A DNA stretch of 11,347 nucleotides from the NCBI GenBank assembly GCA_900755005.1, contig CAAEEX010000004.1, positions 1-11,347 on the forward strand. Direction: 5' to 3'. The notes beneath the pieces were generated by a model, which worked only from the letters and a program-made list of their open reading frames with translations, was not told where the DNA came from and made no database searches. Shown here in pieces: positions 5,724 to 11,347 of this stretch. The position numbers and the translations under genes are program-made. Numbering within the stretch: the stretch's first letter is position 1; every line of letters starts with the position of its first letter. The stretch is from an uncultured Collinsella sp. Its GTDB lineage: Bacteria > Actinomycetota > Coriobacteriia > Coriobacteriales > Coriobacteriaceae.

Positions 5724-6994
5724 TGAAACAGACCACGAACACCGCTGCAACCACGCTCGAGCAGGTTAATGCGATGCCGGCCGCCACTTGGGGCTGGCTT
5801 AAGATGAACCAGACCAAGCTCGAGCTTTCCGACGAGCTTGTCACCGCTCCTGCTGAGGCCGTTGAGGTCGAGGGCCTGGACGAGCAGTTTGCCGGCTCGG
5901 ACGACGCCTTCGATGCCGCCATGGAAGCCATGGCCGAGCGCTTCCCCGAACGCCGCGCCTCCGCCCCCGGCGATGCCGCCGACCGCGCCCGTATCACACC
6001 CGAGACCGAGCTCGACGTGCCCGCAACCTCCGTCTACCAGGCCGGCGCCATCAAGCTCGAAGAGGAGCTCTCCCCTGCCGAGGCCTTCGAGACCGGCATG
6101 GGCGAGGCTGCCTACGCCTACCTGGCCGATCACGCCAACAAGCGCATCGTCATCGACGTGCCCGCGTACCAGCACGCGACGGTTACCGTGCGCGTGAGTG
6201 GCGTCGACGCCGCCGCGGCCATCGCCGCCATCGACGTCGTCGCCCGCCCGCAGGCAACGCTCGACCTGCAGATCGCCCTGGACTCCCCCGTCAGCGGCCA
6301 AGGCGTCGTGGGCTCCGTGCTGCGCGTGTGCGCTCACGAGTACGCCACCGTCAACGTGACCTGCACGCAGACGCTCGACGACAGCTGGATCGCACTCGAC
6401 GACACCGGTCTGTTCCTGGACGAGGGCGCGCGCGTCAACGTACAGCACACCGTCCTGGGCGCCGGTGCCAGCGCCACCGGCCTTGCCGGCGACCTGCTGG
6501 GCGATACCGCCAAGGTGACGATCGATACCGACTACCTGGGCGCCCGCGAGCAGGTGCGCGACTTTAACTACGAGCTGCGCCACCGCGGTCGCAAGACCGA
6601 GTGCGAGATCGACGCCAACGGCGTGCTGACCGGCGCGTCCAAGAAGGTCTACCGCGGCACCATCGACCTCGTGCACGGCTGCAAGGGCGCAACCGGCACC
6701 GAGCGCGAGACGGTGCTCTTGGCCAACAAGGGCGTCGACAACAAGACCGTCCCCGTCATCCTATGCGACGAGGACGACGTCGCCGGCAACCACGGCGCTA
6801 CCATCGGCCACGTCCGCGACGAGCAGCTGTTCTACCTCGCCTGTCGTGGCCTTGACCAAAATGCCGCCGAGGACCTGTTCATCCGCGCCAAGTTGGAGGA
6901 CGCCGCGCTTTCCGCCACCGATGAGCACACCCGCGCCGCCGTCGTCCGTCTGGGCAACAACCTGATCGATAACTTTGAAGAGGAGCTCGCATGA
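5723..6994 (+). CDS. sufD: Fe-S cluster assembly protein SufD
   Basis: The product is 423 residues, a SufB paralogue that pairs with it in SufBC2D and is linked in other bacteria to iron acquisition. The N-terminal third is helical and Ala/Glu-rich and poorly conserved. The beta-helix domain covers about 140-375, ending in the family motif NHGATIG with H357, the counterpart of E. coli SufD His360 at the cluster-forming interface, then FYLACRGLD. SufD is distinguished from a second SufB by the missing EGCSAP motif. The start overlaps the sufB stop (TAATG) and the stop overlaps the sufS start (ATGA). Confidence 0.95.
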   Translation: MKQTTNTAATTLEQVNAMPAATWGWLKMNQTKLELSDELVTAPAEAVEVEGLDEQFAGSDDAFDAAMEAMAERFPERRASAPGDAADRARITPETELDVPATSVYQAGAIKLEEELSPAEAFETGMGEAAYAYLADHANKRIVIDVPAYQHATVTVRVSGVDAAAAIAAIDVVARPQATLDLQIALDSPVSGQGVVGSVLRVCAHEYATVNVTCTQTLDDSWIALDDTGLFLDEGARVNVQHTVLGAGASATGLAGDLLGDTAKVTIDTDYLGAREQVRDFNYELRHRGRKTECEIDANGVLTGASKKVYRGTIDLVHGCKGATGTERETVLLANKGVDNKTVPVILCDEDDVAGNHGATIGHVRDEQLFYLACRGLDQNAAEDLFIRAKLEDAALSATDEHTRAAVVRLGNNLIDNFEEELA

Positions 6995-8316
6995 TCGATA
7001 CCGAGCACGTTAAATGCGATACCTGTACCGCACCGGAGCCTATGGAGCTCGACGCCAGCGACGAGGCCTCGCGCGGCTGGCCTACCGTCGACATCGAGAC
7101 GAATCCCTACAAGGCGCAGTTCCCGCTGTTCCAGCAGCATCCCGAGATCGCCTTCCTCGATAGCGCCGCCACCGCGCAGCGCCCCGCCTGCGTGCTCGAC
7201 GCCGAGCGCGACTTCTATCAGCGCATGAACGCCAACCCGCTGCGCGGCTTGTACTCGTTGTCCGTCGAGGCCACCGATGCCATCGCCAAGGTCCGCCAGC
7301 AGATCGCCGACCTCATCGGCGCCGCCCAGGCCAACGAAGTCGTCTTCACCCGCAACACCAGCGAGTCACTCAACCTGGTCGCCAAGAGCTTTGCGCCCAC
7401 GGTGCTGGAGCCCGGCGACGAGGTCGTCATCACCATCATGGAGCACCACTCCAACCTGATTCCGTGGCAGCAGGTCTGCCGCGAAACCGGCGCCAAGCTT
7501 GTCTACCTCTACCCCACAAGGACCGGCCAACTCACCACCGAGGAGGTTCTGGCCAAGGTGGGTCCCAAGACCAAGATTCTGGCCGTGGGTCAGGTCTCCA
7601 ACGTGCTAGGCGTCGAGAACCCGGTCAAGAACCTCGGCAAGCTCGTGCACAAGTATGGCGGCTATCTGGTCGTCGACGGCGCACAGTCGCTGCCGCACAT
7701 GCCGGTCAACGTGGCCGACCTGGGCACCGACTTCTTTGCCTTTAGCGCACACAAAGCCATGGGCCCCATGGGCATCGGCGTGCTGTGGGGCAAGATGGAC
7801 CTGCTCAACGCCATGCCGCCCATGCTTACCGGCGGTGAGATGATCGATTCGGTCACCGAGCAGGACGCCGTCTGGGCGCCCGTCCCCGAGAAGTTCGAGG
7901 CCGGCACGCAGGACGCCGCCGGCATCTTCGCCACAGGCGCGGCGCTTGATTACCTGGTCAACACAGTGGGCTACGAAAACATCCAGGCACGCGAGCAGGC
8001 ACTCGTCCACTACCTGATGGGCGAGCTCATGCAGCTCGACTTTGTCCAGATCATCGGCTCCATCTATTGGGACAACCACCACGGCGTCGTGAGCTTTAAT
8101 GTCAAGGGCATCCACCCGCACGATGTCGCGAGCATCATGGACATGGACGGCGTCTGCATCCGCGCCGGTCACCACTGCGCGCAGCCGCTGCTCACCTGGC
8201 TGGGCGTCGAGAACCTCGCCTGCTGCCGCGCCAGCGTGGCTTTCTACAATGACAAGGCCGACATCGATAAGTTCATCGCCGGACTGCATCACGTTTGGAG
8301 CACGTTTAATGGGTAA
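6991..8316 (+). CDS. sufS: Cysteine desulfurase SufS (class V aminotransferase fold)
   Basis: The product is a 441-residue PLP enzyme that removes sulfur from L-cysteine as an enzyme-bound persulfide and passes it to SufU. Visible are EHHSNLIPW (151-159), VVDGAQS with Asp229 that contacts the PLP ring nitrogen, SAHK with Schiff-base Lys255, and RAGHHCAQP with persulfide Cys396 in the short loop typical of group II (SufS) enzymes. CCRASVAFYN (411-420) carries the substrate-binding Arg. The enzyme core begins near residue 41 (YKAQFPLF), so about 35-40 residues with a CDTC motif (C9, C12) precede it, longer than most SufS. The start overlaps sufD by 4 nt (ATGA), with AGGAG upstream. Confidence 0.97.
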   Translation: MIDTEHVKCDTCTAPEPMELDASDEASRGWPTVDIETNPYKAQFPLFQQHPEIAFLDSAATAQRPACVLDAERDFYQRMNANPLRGLYSLSVEATDAIAKVRQQIADLIGAAQANEVVFTRNTSESLNLVAKSFAPTVLEPGDEVVITIMEHHSNLIPWQQVCRETGAKLVYLYPTRTGQLTTEEVLAKVGPKTKILAVGQVSNVLGVENPVKNLGKLVHKYGGYLVVDGAQSLPHMPVNVADLGTDFFAFSAHKAMGPMGIGVLWGKMDLLNAMPPMLTGGEMIDSVTEQDAVWAPVPEKFEAGTQDAAGIFATGAALDYLVNTVGYENIQAREQALVHYLMGELMQLDFVQIIGSIYWDNHHGVVSFNVKGIHPHDVASIMDMDGVCIRAGHHCAQPLLTWLGVENLACCRASVAFYNDKADIDKFIAGLHHVWSTFNG

Positions 8317-8743
8317 TCTGTACACCTCCACCACGTTTATGGAGCACAACTCGCACCCCGACTACAAGTACGAGATGGACGCCCCCACGCACGAGCACGA
8401 CGGCATCAACCCCAGCTGCGGCGACGAGCTCACCTTGCAGCTGCGTGTCGAGAACGGCGTGATCGAGGAGGCCTCCTTTACCGGTCACGGCTGCGCCATC
8501 AGCCAGGCCAGCGCCGATATCATGGCCGACCTCATCACCGGCGAGACGGTCGAGGAGGCACGCCGCCTGGCCGGGCTCTTCCTGGCCATGATTCGCGGCG
8601 AGCAGCTCTCCGATGAGGACCTGGAAGACCTGGACGAAGCCGCCCAGCTCCAGGACATCTCGCACATGCCCGCCCGCGTCAAGTGCGCCGAGCTCGCCTG
8701 GCGCACCCTCGACGGCATGCTCACGGGACAAAATAATCAGTAA
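8309..8743 (+). CDS. sufU: Zinc-type sulfur-transfer/scaffold protein SufU
   Basis: The product is 144 residues of the NifU N-terminal fold. In Gram-positive bacteria SufU accepts sulfur from SufS through a Zn site. The expected ligands are present: C37 and D39 in NPSCGDE, C62 in GHGCAIS and C126 in RVKCAELAW. The insertion between the second and third Cys that marks SufU against IscU is present. The start ATG 8309 overlaps the sufS end by 8 nt and gives MGNLYT, matching the family N-terminus; the longer upstream frame is only the sufS shadow. It is the last gene of the operon; no sufT is seen before the terminator. Confidence 0.95.
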   Translation: MGNLYTSTTFMEHNSHPDYKYEMDAPTHEHDGINPSCGDELTLQLRVENGVIEEASFTGHGCAISQASADIMADLITGETVEEARRLAGLFLAMIRGEQLSDEDLEDLDEAAQLQDISHMPARVKCAELAWRTLDGMLTGQNNQ

Positions 8744-8771
8744 TAGTTGTCTCAAAACTGAAGAATTCTGT

Positions 8772-8815
8772 TGGCCGAATTGCTTAACTTTCGCGATTCG
8801 GCCATTTTCTTTTCT
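8772..8815 (+). terminator. Intrinsic terminator of the suf operon
   Basis: Arms 8772-8783 and 8793-8804 form a 12-bp stem (one G-U) with a 9-nt loop, followed by TTTTCTTTTCT. It begins 28 nt after the sufU stop. The minus strand has no T-tract, so it is directional, although the convergent RAYT gene ends only 5 nt beyond it. Confidence 0.9.
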
Positions 8816-8819
8816 GCCT

Positions 8820-9620
8820 TTATTTCGAGCCCTCGGCCTGCGCGTCCACCTTCGTATAAGCGCGCACAATACGAGAGACGGTACTTTTGCCAATCCCCGT
8901 ATACCGCTCAATCTGGCGCACCGTAAACCCGGCATCGTGCAATCCGAGAATAACGATATTGCGCTGCGCCGGCGGTGCAGCTTTAACCCCGTGGAGCGGA
9001 ACCCCGAGTCCCTTCGCCAACTTTTCGGCAAAGGCGTGCCGCTCCCACTCCGTCTCTTCCATATCGGGCATCGCTGGCTCGCTGCCGTTGGGCGTCGAAA
9101 GCGAATGGGCAACAAAGCCCTCGGCAGAACCAAAAAGCTCAAGAACGCAAGAAGGGTCGGAAAATCCCCTCGTCATTTCGTTGTCATAGGCCCGTAGATA
9201 CTCGGCAAAGCTGCTCCACGGATAGCGCTCAATCAGAGCAATACCCGCCTCCTGCGGATCAGCGTGTACAGAGCAAATAGCCTCCATCACCTGATAGTCG
9301 GTATCGAGCGAGCGGCGCTCAAAACGGTCCCGAAACAGATGGCCCGTGCGCCCGGTACTTTTATTGAACCGACGAGCATACGTCAGCAGCAACCGCTGCA
9401 TGGCTACGCTCATTTCGTCCTCATAATCCAAAAGCACCAGATCCACGTGGTCGCCCATGAGACACCACGCCACAATCGTCACCCGGGCATCGCGGCAGCA
9501 CTCGCGCATCAGCTCCAAAAACTCCCACCGGTCTTCGTCGTCCTCAAAGATGAGCTGCTTGCCCGTACCGCGGGCACAGACATGGTAAAAGCCGGTAACC
9601 GTTCTCCAAACGCGCTGCAT
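8820..9620 (-). CDS. RAYT-like (REP-associated tyrosine transposase family) protein, probably catalytically dead
   Basis: The product is 266 residues from ATG 9620, chosen for GAAGGGAG about 5 nt upstream; the longer frame to 9800 is not supported. Residues 1-145 are a Y1_Tnp/RAYT domain: FYHVCARG at the start (usually YHVTxRG), FEDDEDRWEFLELM, WCLMGDHVDLVLL at 52-64, HLFRDRFERR, and YPWSSFAEYL at 133-142. The HUH metal-binding motif, normally HxH, reads H58-V-D60. The segment normally RYIHxNP, which carries the catalytic Tyr, reads C116-S-V-H-A-D-P122, with Ser at the Tyr position. Residues about 220-256 form a helix-turn-helix (VRQIERYTGIGKSTVSRIV). Since both catalytic elements are altered but the frame is intact, a domesticated DNA-binding role is plausible. 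It lies convergent to sufU and divergent from the scaffold gene, with no clear element ends. Confidence 0.85.
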   Translation of the reverse strand: MQRVWRTVTGFYHVCARGTGKQLIFEDDEDRWEFLELMRECCRDARVTIVAWCLMGDHVDLVLLDYEDEMSVAMQRLLLTYARRFNKSTGRTGHLFRDRFERRSLDTDYQVMEAICSVHADPQEAGIALIERYPWSSFAEYLRAYDNEMTRGFSDPSCVLELFGSAEGFVAHSLSTPNGSEPAMPDMEETEWERHAFAEKLAKGLGVPLHGVKAAPPAQRNIVILGLHDAGFTVRQIERYTGIGKSTVSRIVRAYTKVDAQAEGSK

Positions 9621-9653
9621 GGCGCTCCCTTCGCCGGGATCTGCTTGCCATCC

Positions 9654-9682
9654 AATACAGCACGATTGAAGCGTGCCATCAA
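9654..9682 (-). promoter_or_regulatory. Possible RAYT-gene promoter with a palindromic spacer
   Basis: On the minus strand TTGATG (9682-9677) and TGTATT (9659-9654) flank a spacer of exactly 17 nt. That spacer (9660-9676) is an inverted repeat, GCACG-N7-CGTGC. Each hexamer matches consensus at only 4 of 6. The palindrome could be an operator, for example for the gene's own HTH domain. Confidence 0.3.
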
Positions 9683-9924
9683 AACATTCACGCAAAACAA
9701 TACACTCGCGCGGCCAAAGGCGGTATACAGGCGGCGAACGGCACCGTTGCAACAGGTCAACCCCCGCAACGCATACAAGAGCTGAGCAAAAGCTTGCCAA
9801 AGACTGTCCCCCTCAACGGAAGTTCCCGGCCACAAAACACAAAGTTAAATCGCTTCAATTGAAAGTTCCGCGCTTCTCGCTACGAAAACTGAGCCGTTCG
9901 CCGAATATTCCGTGCGTTTCGCGG
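9683..9924. other. Non-coding intergenic stretch
   Basis: No convincing gene, RNA or repeat is seen. An open plus-strand frame crosses it into the scaffold gene but lacks coding character and a ribosome binding site. Small marks are ACTGTCCCCC (9803-9812), a GTCCC box again, and the 10-bp palindrome TTCAATTGAA (9854-9863), about 60 nt before the scaffold-gene -10. Confidence 0.5.
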
Positions 9925-9930
9925 TATTAT
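9925..9930 (+). promoter_or_regulatory. Putative -10 element of the scaffold/GGGtGRT operon
   Basis: TATTAT (followed by A) is the best -10 in the region, giving a leader of about 85 nt. The -35 region at the proper distance (around 9902-9907) does not resemble TTGACA, which would fit an activator-dependent or regulated promoter. Confidence 0.45.
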
Positions 9931-9948
9931 AGGGGCTGCATGTCATGT

Positions 9949-9961
9949 CCCTTTCGAAGGG
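9949..9961 (+). promoter_or_regulatory. Short inverted repeat in the scaffold-gene leader
   Basis: CCCTT-TCG-AAGGG forms a 5-bp stem with a 3-nt loop just after the likely start of transcription. It may be an operator or a stabilising 5' hairpin. GTCCC (9947-9951) and GGGAC (9995-9999) in this leader recall the boxes upstream of rrf2. Confidence 0.3.
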
Positions 9962-10023
9962 TCGCCCGGCAATCGCCAGCCACGACCCCCAGACGGGACG
10001 CCAACACGATAGAGAGGAGAGGC

Positions 10024-10758
10024 ATGCAGTACTCACAGGAAGTGGAGAACATGTGCCCCGTTGCCAAGGGTGCATACCACGGCCCCGCACCCATCCCCGA
10101 GGAGGGCAAGTGGGTCCAGGCTAAGGAGATTTCCGACATCTCCGGTCTTACGCACGGTGTGGGTTGGTGCGCACCTCAGCAGGGCGCCTGCAAGCTCACG
10201 CTGAACGTCAAGGACGGCATCATCGAGGAGGCTCTCGTTGAGACCATCGGCTGCTCGGGCATGACCCACTCTGCCGCCATGGCTTCCGAGATCCTTCCCG
10301 GCAAGACCATCCTCGAGGCCCTTAACACCGACCTCGTCTGCGACGCCATCAACGTTGCCATGCGCGAGATCTTCCTGCAGATCGTTTACGGCCGCAGCCA
10401 GACCGCGTTCTCCGAGGGCGGCCTGCCCGTGGGCGCCTCCCTCGACGACCTCGGCAAGGGCCTTCGCTCTCAGGTCGGCACCATGTTCGGCACCAAGGCC
10501 AAGGGCGCTCGTTACCTCGAGCTCGCTCAGGGCTACGTCACCCGCATGGCTCTCAACGACAAGAACGAGATCATCGCGTTCGAGTTCCTGAACCTCGGTA
10601 AGTTCACCGACGCCGTCAAGGCCGGCAAGACCCCCGAGGAGGCCATCGCTGGCGCTATGGGCCACTATGGTCAGTGGGAGAACGCTGCCAAGTACATCGA
10701 CCCGCGCACCGACGAGGAGACTCACTCCGTCGCCAGCGTGTTCCCGGTTCACGAGTAG
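10024..10758 (+). CDS. NifU/IscU-like iron-sulfur cluster scaffold protein paired with GGGtGRT
   Basis: The product is 244 residues from ATG 10024 (GAGAGGAGAGG just upstream). Residues about 45-125 have the SufU/IscU/NifU-N fold: LTLNVKDGIIEEALVETIGC (58-77) aligns with SufU 41-62 of this window with a two-residue gap. Cysteines are C11, C49, C56, C77 and C106. C56 occupies the place of the SufU metal-site Asp39, and the position of SufU C37 is Gly here, so the site is altered, with C49 a possible replacement. The C-terminal 115 residues (LPVGASLDDLGKG onward) are not found in SufU or IscU. A gene of this type, named in databases only as Fe-S scaffold, commonly precedes GGGtGRT genes in anaerobes. 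Codon use (GCT, CGT, CTC, AAG) and the strong ribosome binding site suggest high expression. The cluster or metal it handles is unknown. Confidence 0.85.
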   Translation: MQYSQEVENMCPVAKGAYHGPAPIPEEGKWVQAKEISDISGLTHGVGWCAPQQGACKLTLNVKDGIIEEALVETIGCSGMTHSAAMASEILPGKTILEALNTDLVCDAINVAMREIFLQIVYGRSQTAFSEGGLPVGASLDDLGKGLRSQVGTMFGTKAKGARYLELAQGYVTRMALNDKNEIIAFEFLNLGKFTDAVKAGKTPEEAIAGAMGHYGQWENAAKYIDPRTDEETHSVASVFPVHE

Positions 10759-10776
10759 AAAGGGAGGGAAATAACT

Positions 10777-11347
10777 ATGACTGTTACGTTCGAAGGTTAC
10801 GAGCGCCGCGCTGACAAGATCAACAAGTGCCTCGCCGACAACGGCATCGCCTCCCTCGAGGAAGCTCTGCAGATCTGCACCGACAAGGGCTTCAACCCGC
10901 GTGAGATCGTCAACAACACCCAGTCCATCGCCTTCCAGAACGCTGAGTGGGCCTACACCCTCGGCTGCGCTCTCGCCGTCAAGCGCGAGGCCAAGACCGC
11001 TTCTGAGGCTGCTGCCATCATCGGCGAGGGCATCCAGGCCTTCACCGTTCCCGGCTCCGTCGCCGAGGACCGCAAGGTCGGCCTGGGCCACGGCAACCTG
11101 GGCGCTATGCTGCTCTCCGACGACACCGAGTGCTTCGCCTTCCTGGCTGGCCACGAGTCCTTCGCTGCCGCTGAGGGCGCTATCGGCCTGGCTCTGAACG
11201 CCAACAAGGCTCGTAAGAAGCCGCTGCGCGTTATCCTCAACGGTCTGGGCAAGGACGCTGCTCAGATCATCGCCCGCATCAACGGCTTCACCTATGTGAA
11301 GACCCAGTTCGACTACTACACGGGCGAGCTCAAGGTCGTCGAGACCA
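10777..11347 (+). CDS. GGGtGRT-family protein, 3' end outside the window
   Basis: The frame from ATG 10777 stays open to the window end (190 residues). AGGGAGGGA lies 7 nt upstream, 18 nt after the scaffold stop, so the two genes form one operon. I recognise the family from its start (MTVTFEGYERRADKINKCLADNGI) and from segments such as NNTQSIAFQNAEWAYTLGCALA, VGLGHGNLGAMLL, FAFLAGHESFAAAEGAIGLA and LNGLGKDAAQII. The name-giving GGGTGR motif lies further on, beyond the window; family members are about 330 residues. Cysteines at about 18, 34, 64 and 119 are visible. No biochemical function is known to me; the steady partnership with a NifU-like scaffold suggests a role in metal-cluster handling or a cluster-bearing protein. 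Codon bias suggests high expression. Confidence 0.88.
   Translation, partial: MTVTFEGYERRADKINKCLADNGIASLEEALQICTDKGFNPREIVNNTQSIAFQNAEWAYTLGCALAVKREAKTASEAAAIIGEGIQAFTVPGSVAEDRKVGLGHGNLGAMLLSDDTECFAFLAGHESFAAAEGAIGLALNANKARKKPLRVILNGLGKDAAQIIARINGFTYVKTQFDYYTGELKVVET

Noticed and set aside
3450..5750. Very long minus-strand open frame (766 codons) across sufC and sufB
   Set aside because: It is an antisense shadow produced by high-GC codon bias in recognisable sufC and sufB; it spans gene boundaries and shows no family features.
5573..6676. Minus-strand open frame (367 codons) across sufB and sufD
   Set aside because: It is antisense to sufD, rich in Val/Gly/Leu/Asp as expected from reverse reading of GC-rich codons, with no domain.
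9673..10023. 117-codon N-terminal extension of the scaffold protein
   Set aside because: It has no ribosome binding site and a non-coding look (basic, Pro/Arg/Thr-rich), contains the likely -10 element, and a strong ribosome binding site sits directly before ATG 10024.
1..11347. CRISPR arrays, tRNA or rRNA genes, insertion-sequence ends, integrases
   Set aside because: I looked on both strands and saw no regularly spaced repeats, no tRNA cloverleaf or rRNA-like stretches, and no integrase or paired element ends around the RAYT-like gene. Short or divergent cases could be missed by eye.

Overview
The window looks like part of a chromosome from a high-GC, anaerobic, gut-type actinobacterium of the class Coriobacteriia; Collinsella or a close relative is the best guess. 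The basis is a GC-rich coding style, a suf operon ordered sufC-sufB-sufD-sufS-sufU beside a divergent Rrf2 regulator (not the sufR-B-D-C-S-U-T order of most other actinobacteria), a NifU-like scaffold/GGGtGRT gene pair typical of anaerobes, and a sortase-type surface protein. This placement is inference from gene content; no 16S or other marker lies in the window.

Layout, left to right. (1) 1-615: a decayed fragment of an AAA-ATPase-like gene between two hairpin terminators, minus strand. (2) 647-2284: a secreted, probably wall-anchored protein with a lysozyme-like N-terminal domain, a long Ser/Gly/Asp/Thr linker, a 13-Thr run and an MPKTG sorting signal, minus strand. (3) 2411-3274: a HEPN-type (HI0074/HepT-like) toxin-family gene directly downstream of, and in the same reading frame as, an IscR-like Rrf2 regulator gene, minus strand. 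(4) 3275-3497: a divergent control region with four alternating GGGAC/GTCCC boxes on the rrf2 side and an IscR-type operator next to a TTGACT -35 element on the suf side. (5) 3498-8743: a tightly packed sufCBDSU operon ending in a strong intrinsic terminator. (6) 8820-9620: a RAYT (Y1/HUH transposase-like) gene on the minus strand, with its key catalytic residues apparently lost. (7) 9621-10023: an intergenic control region. (8) 10024-11347: a NifU-like scaffold gene and a GGGtGRT-family gene that runs off the right end.

The central theme is iron-sulfur cluster biogenesis. SufS with SufU mobilises sulfur, SufBCD assembles clusters, and the Rrf2 protein, which carries three Cys placed like IscR's cluster ligands, probably senses cluster status and controls the divergent promoters. 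About 1.3 kb beyond the suf terminator a second NifU-type scaffold sits in its own operon with GGGtGRT, a conserved protein whose function I do not know. That pair is the best candidate for a poorly described system here. Further leads are the HEPN toxin-family gene without a nucleotidyltransferase partner tied to the Fe-S regulator, and the apparently inactivated RAYT.
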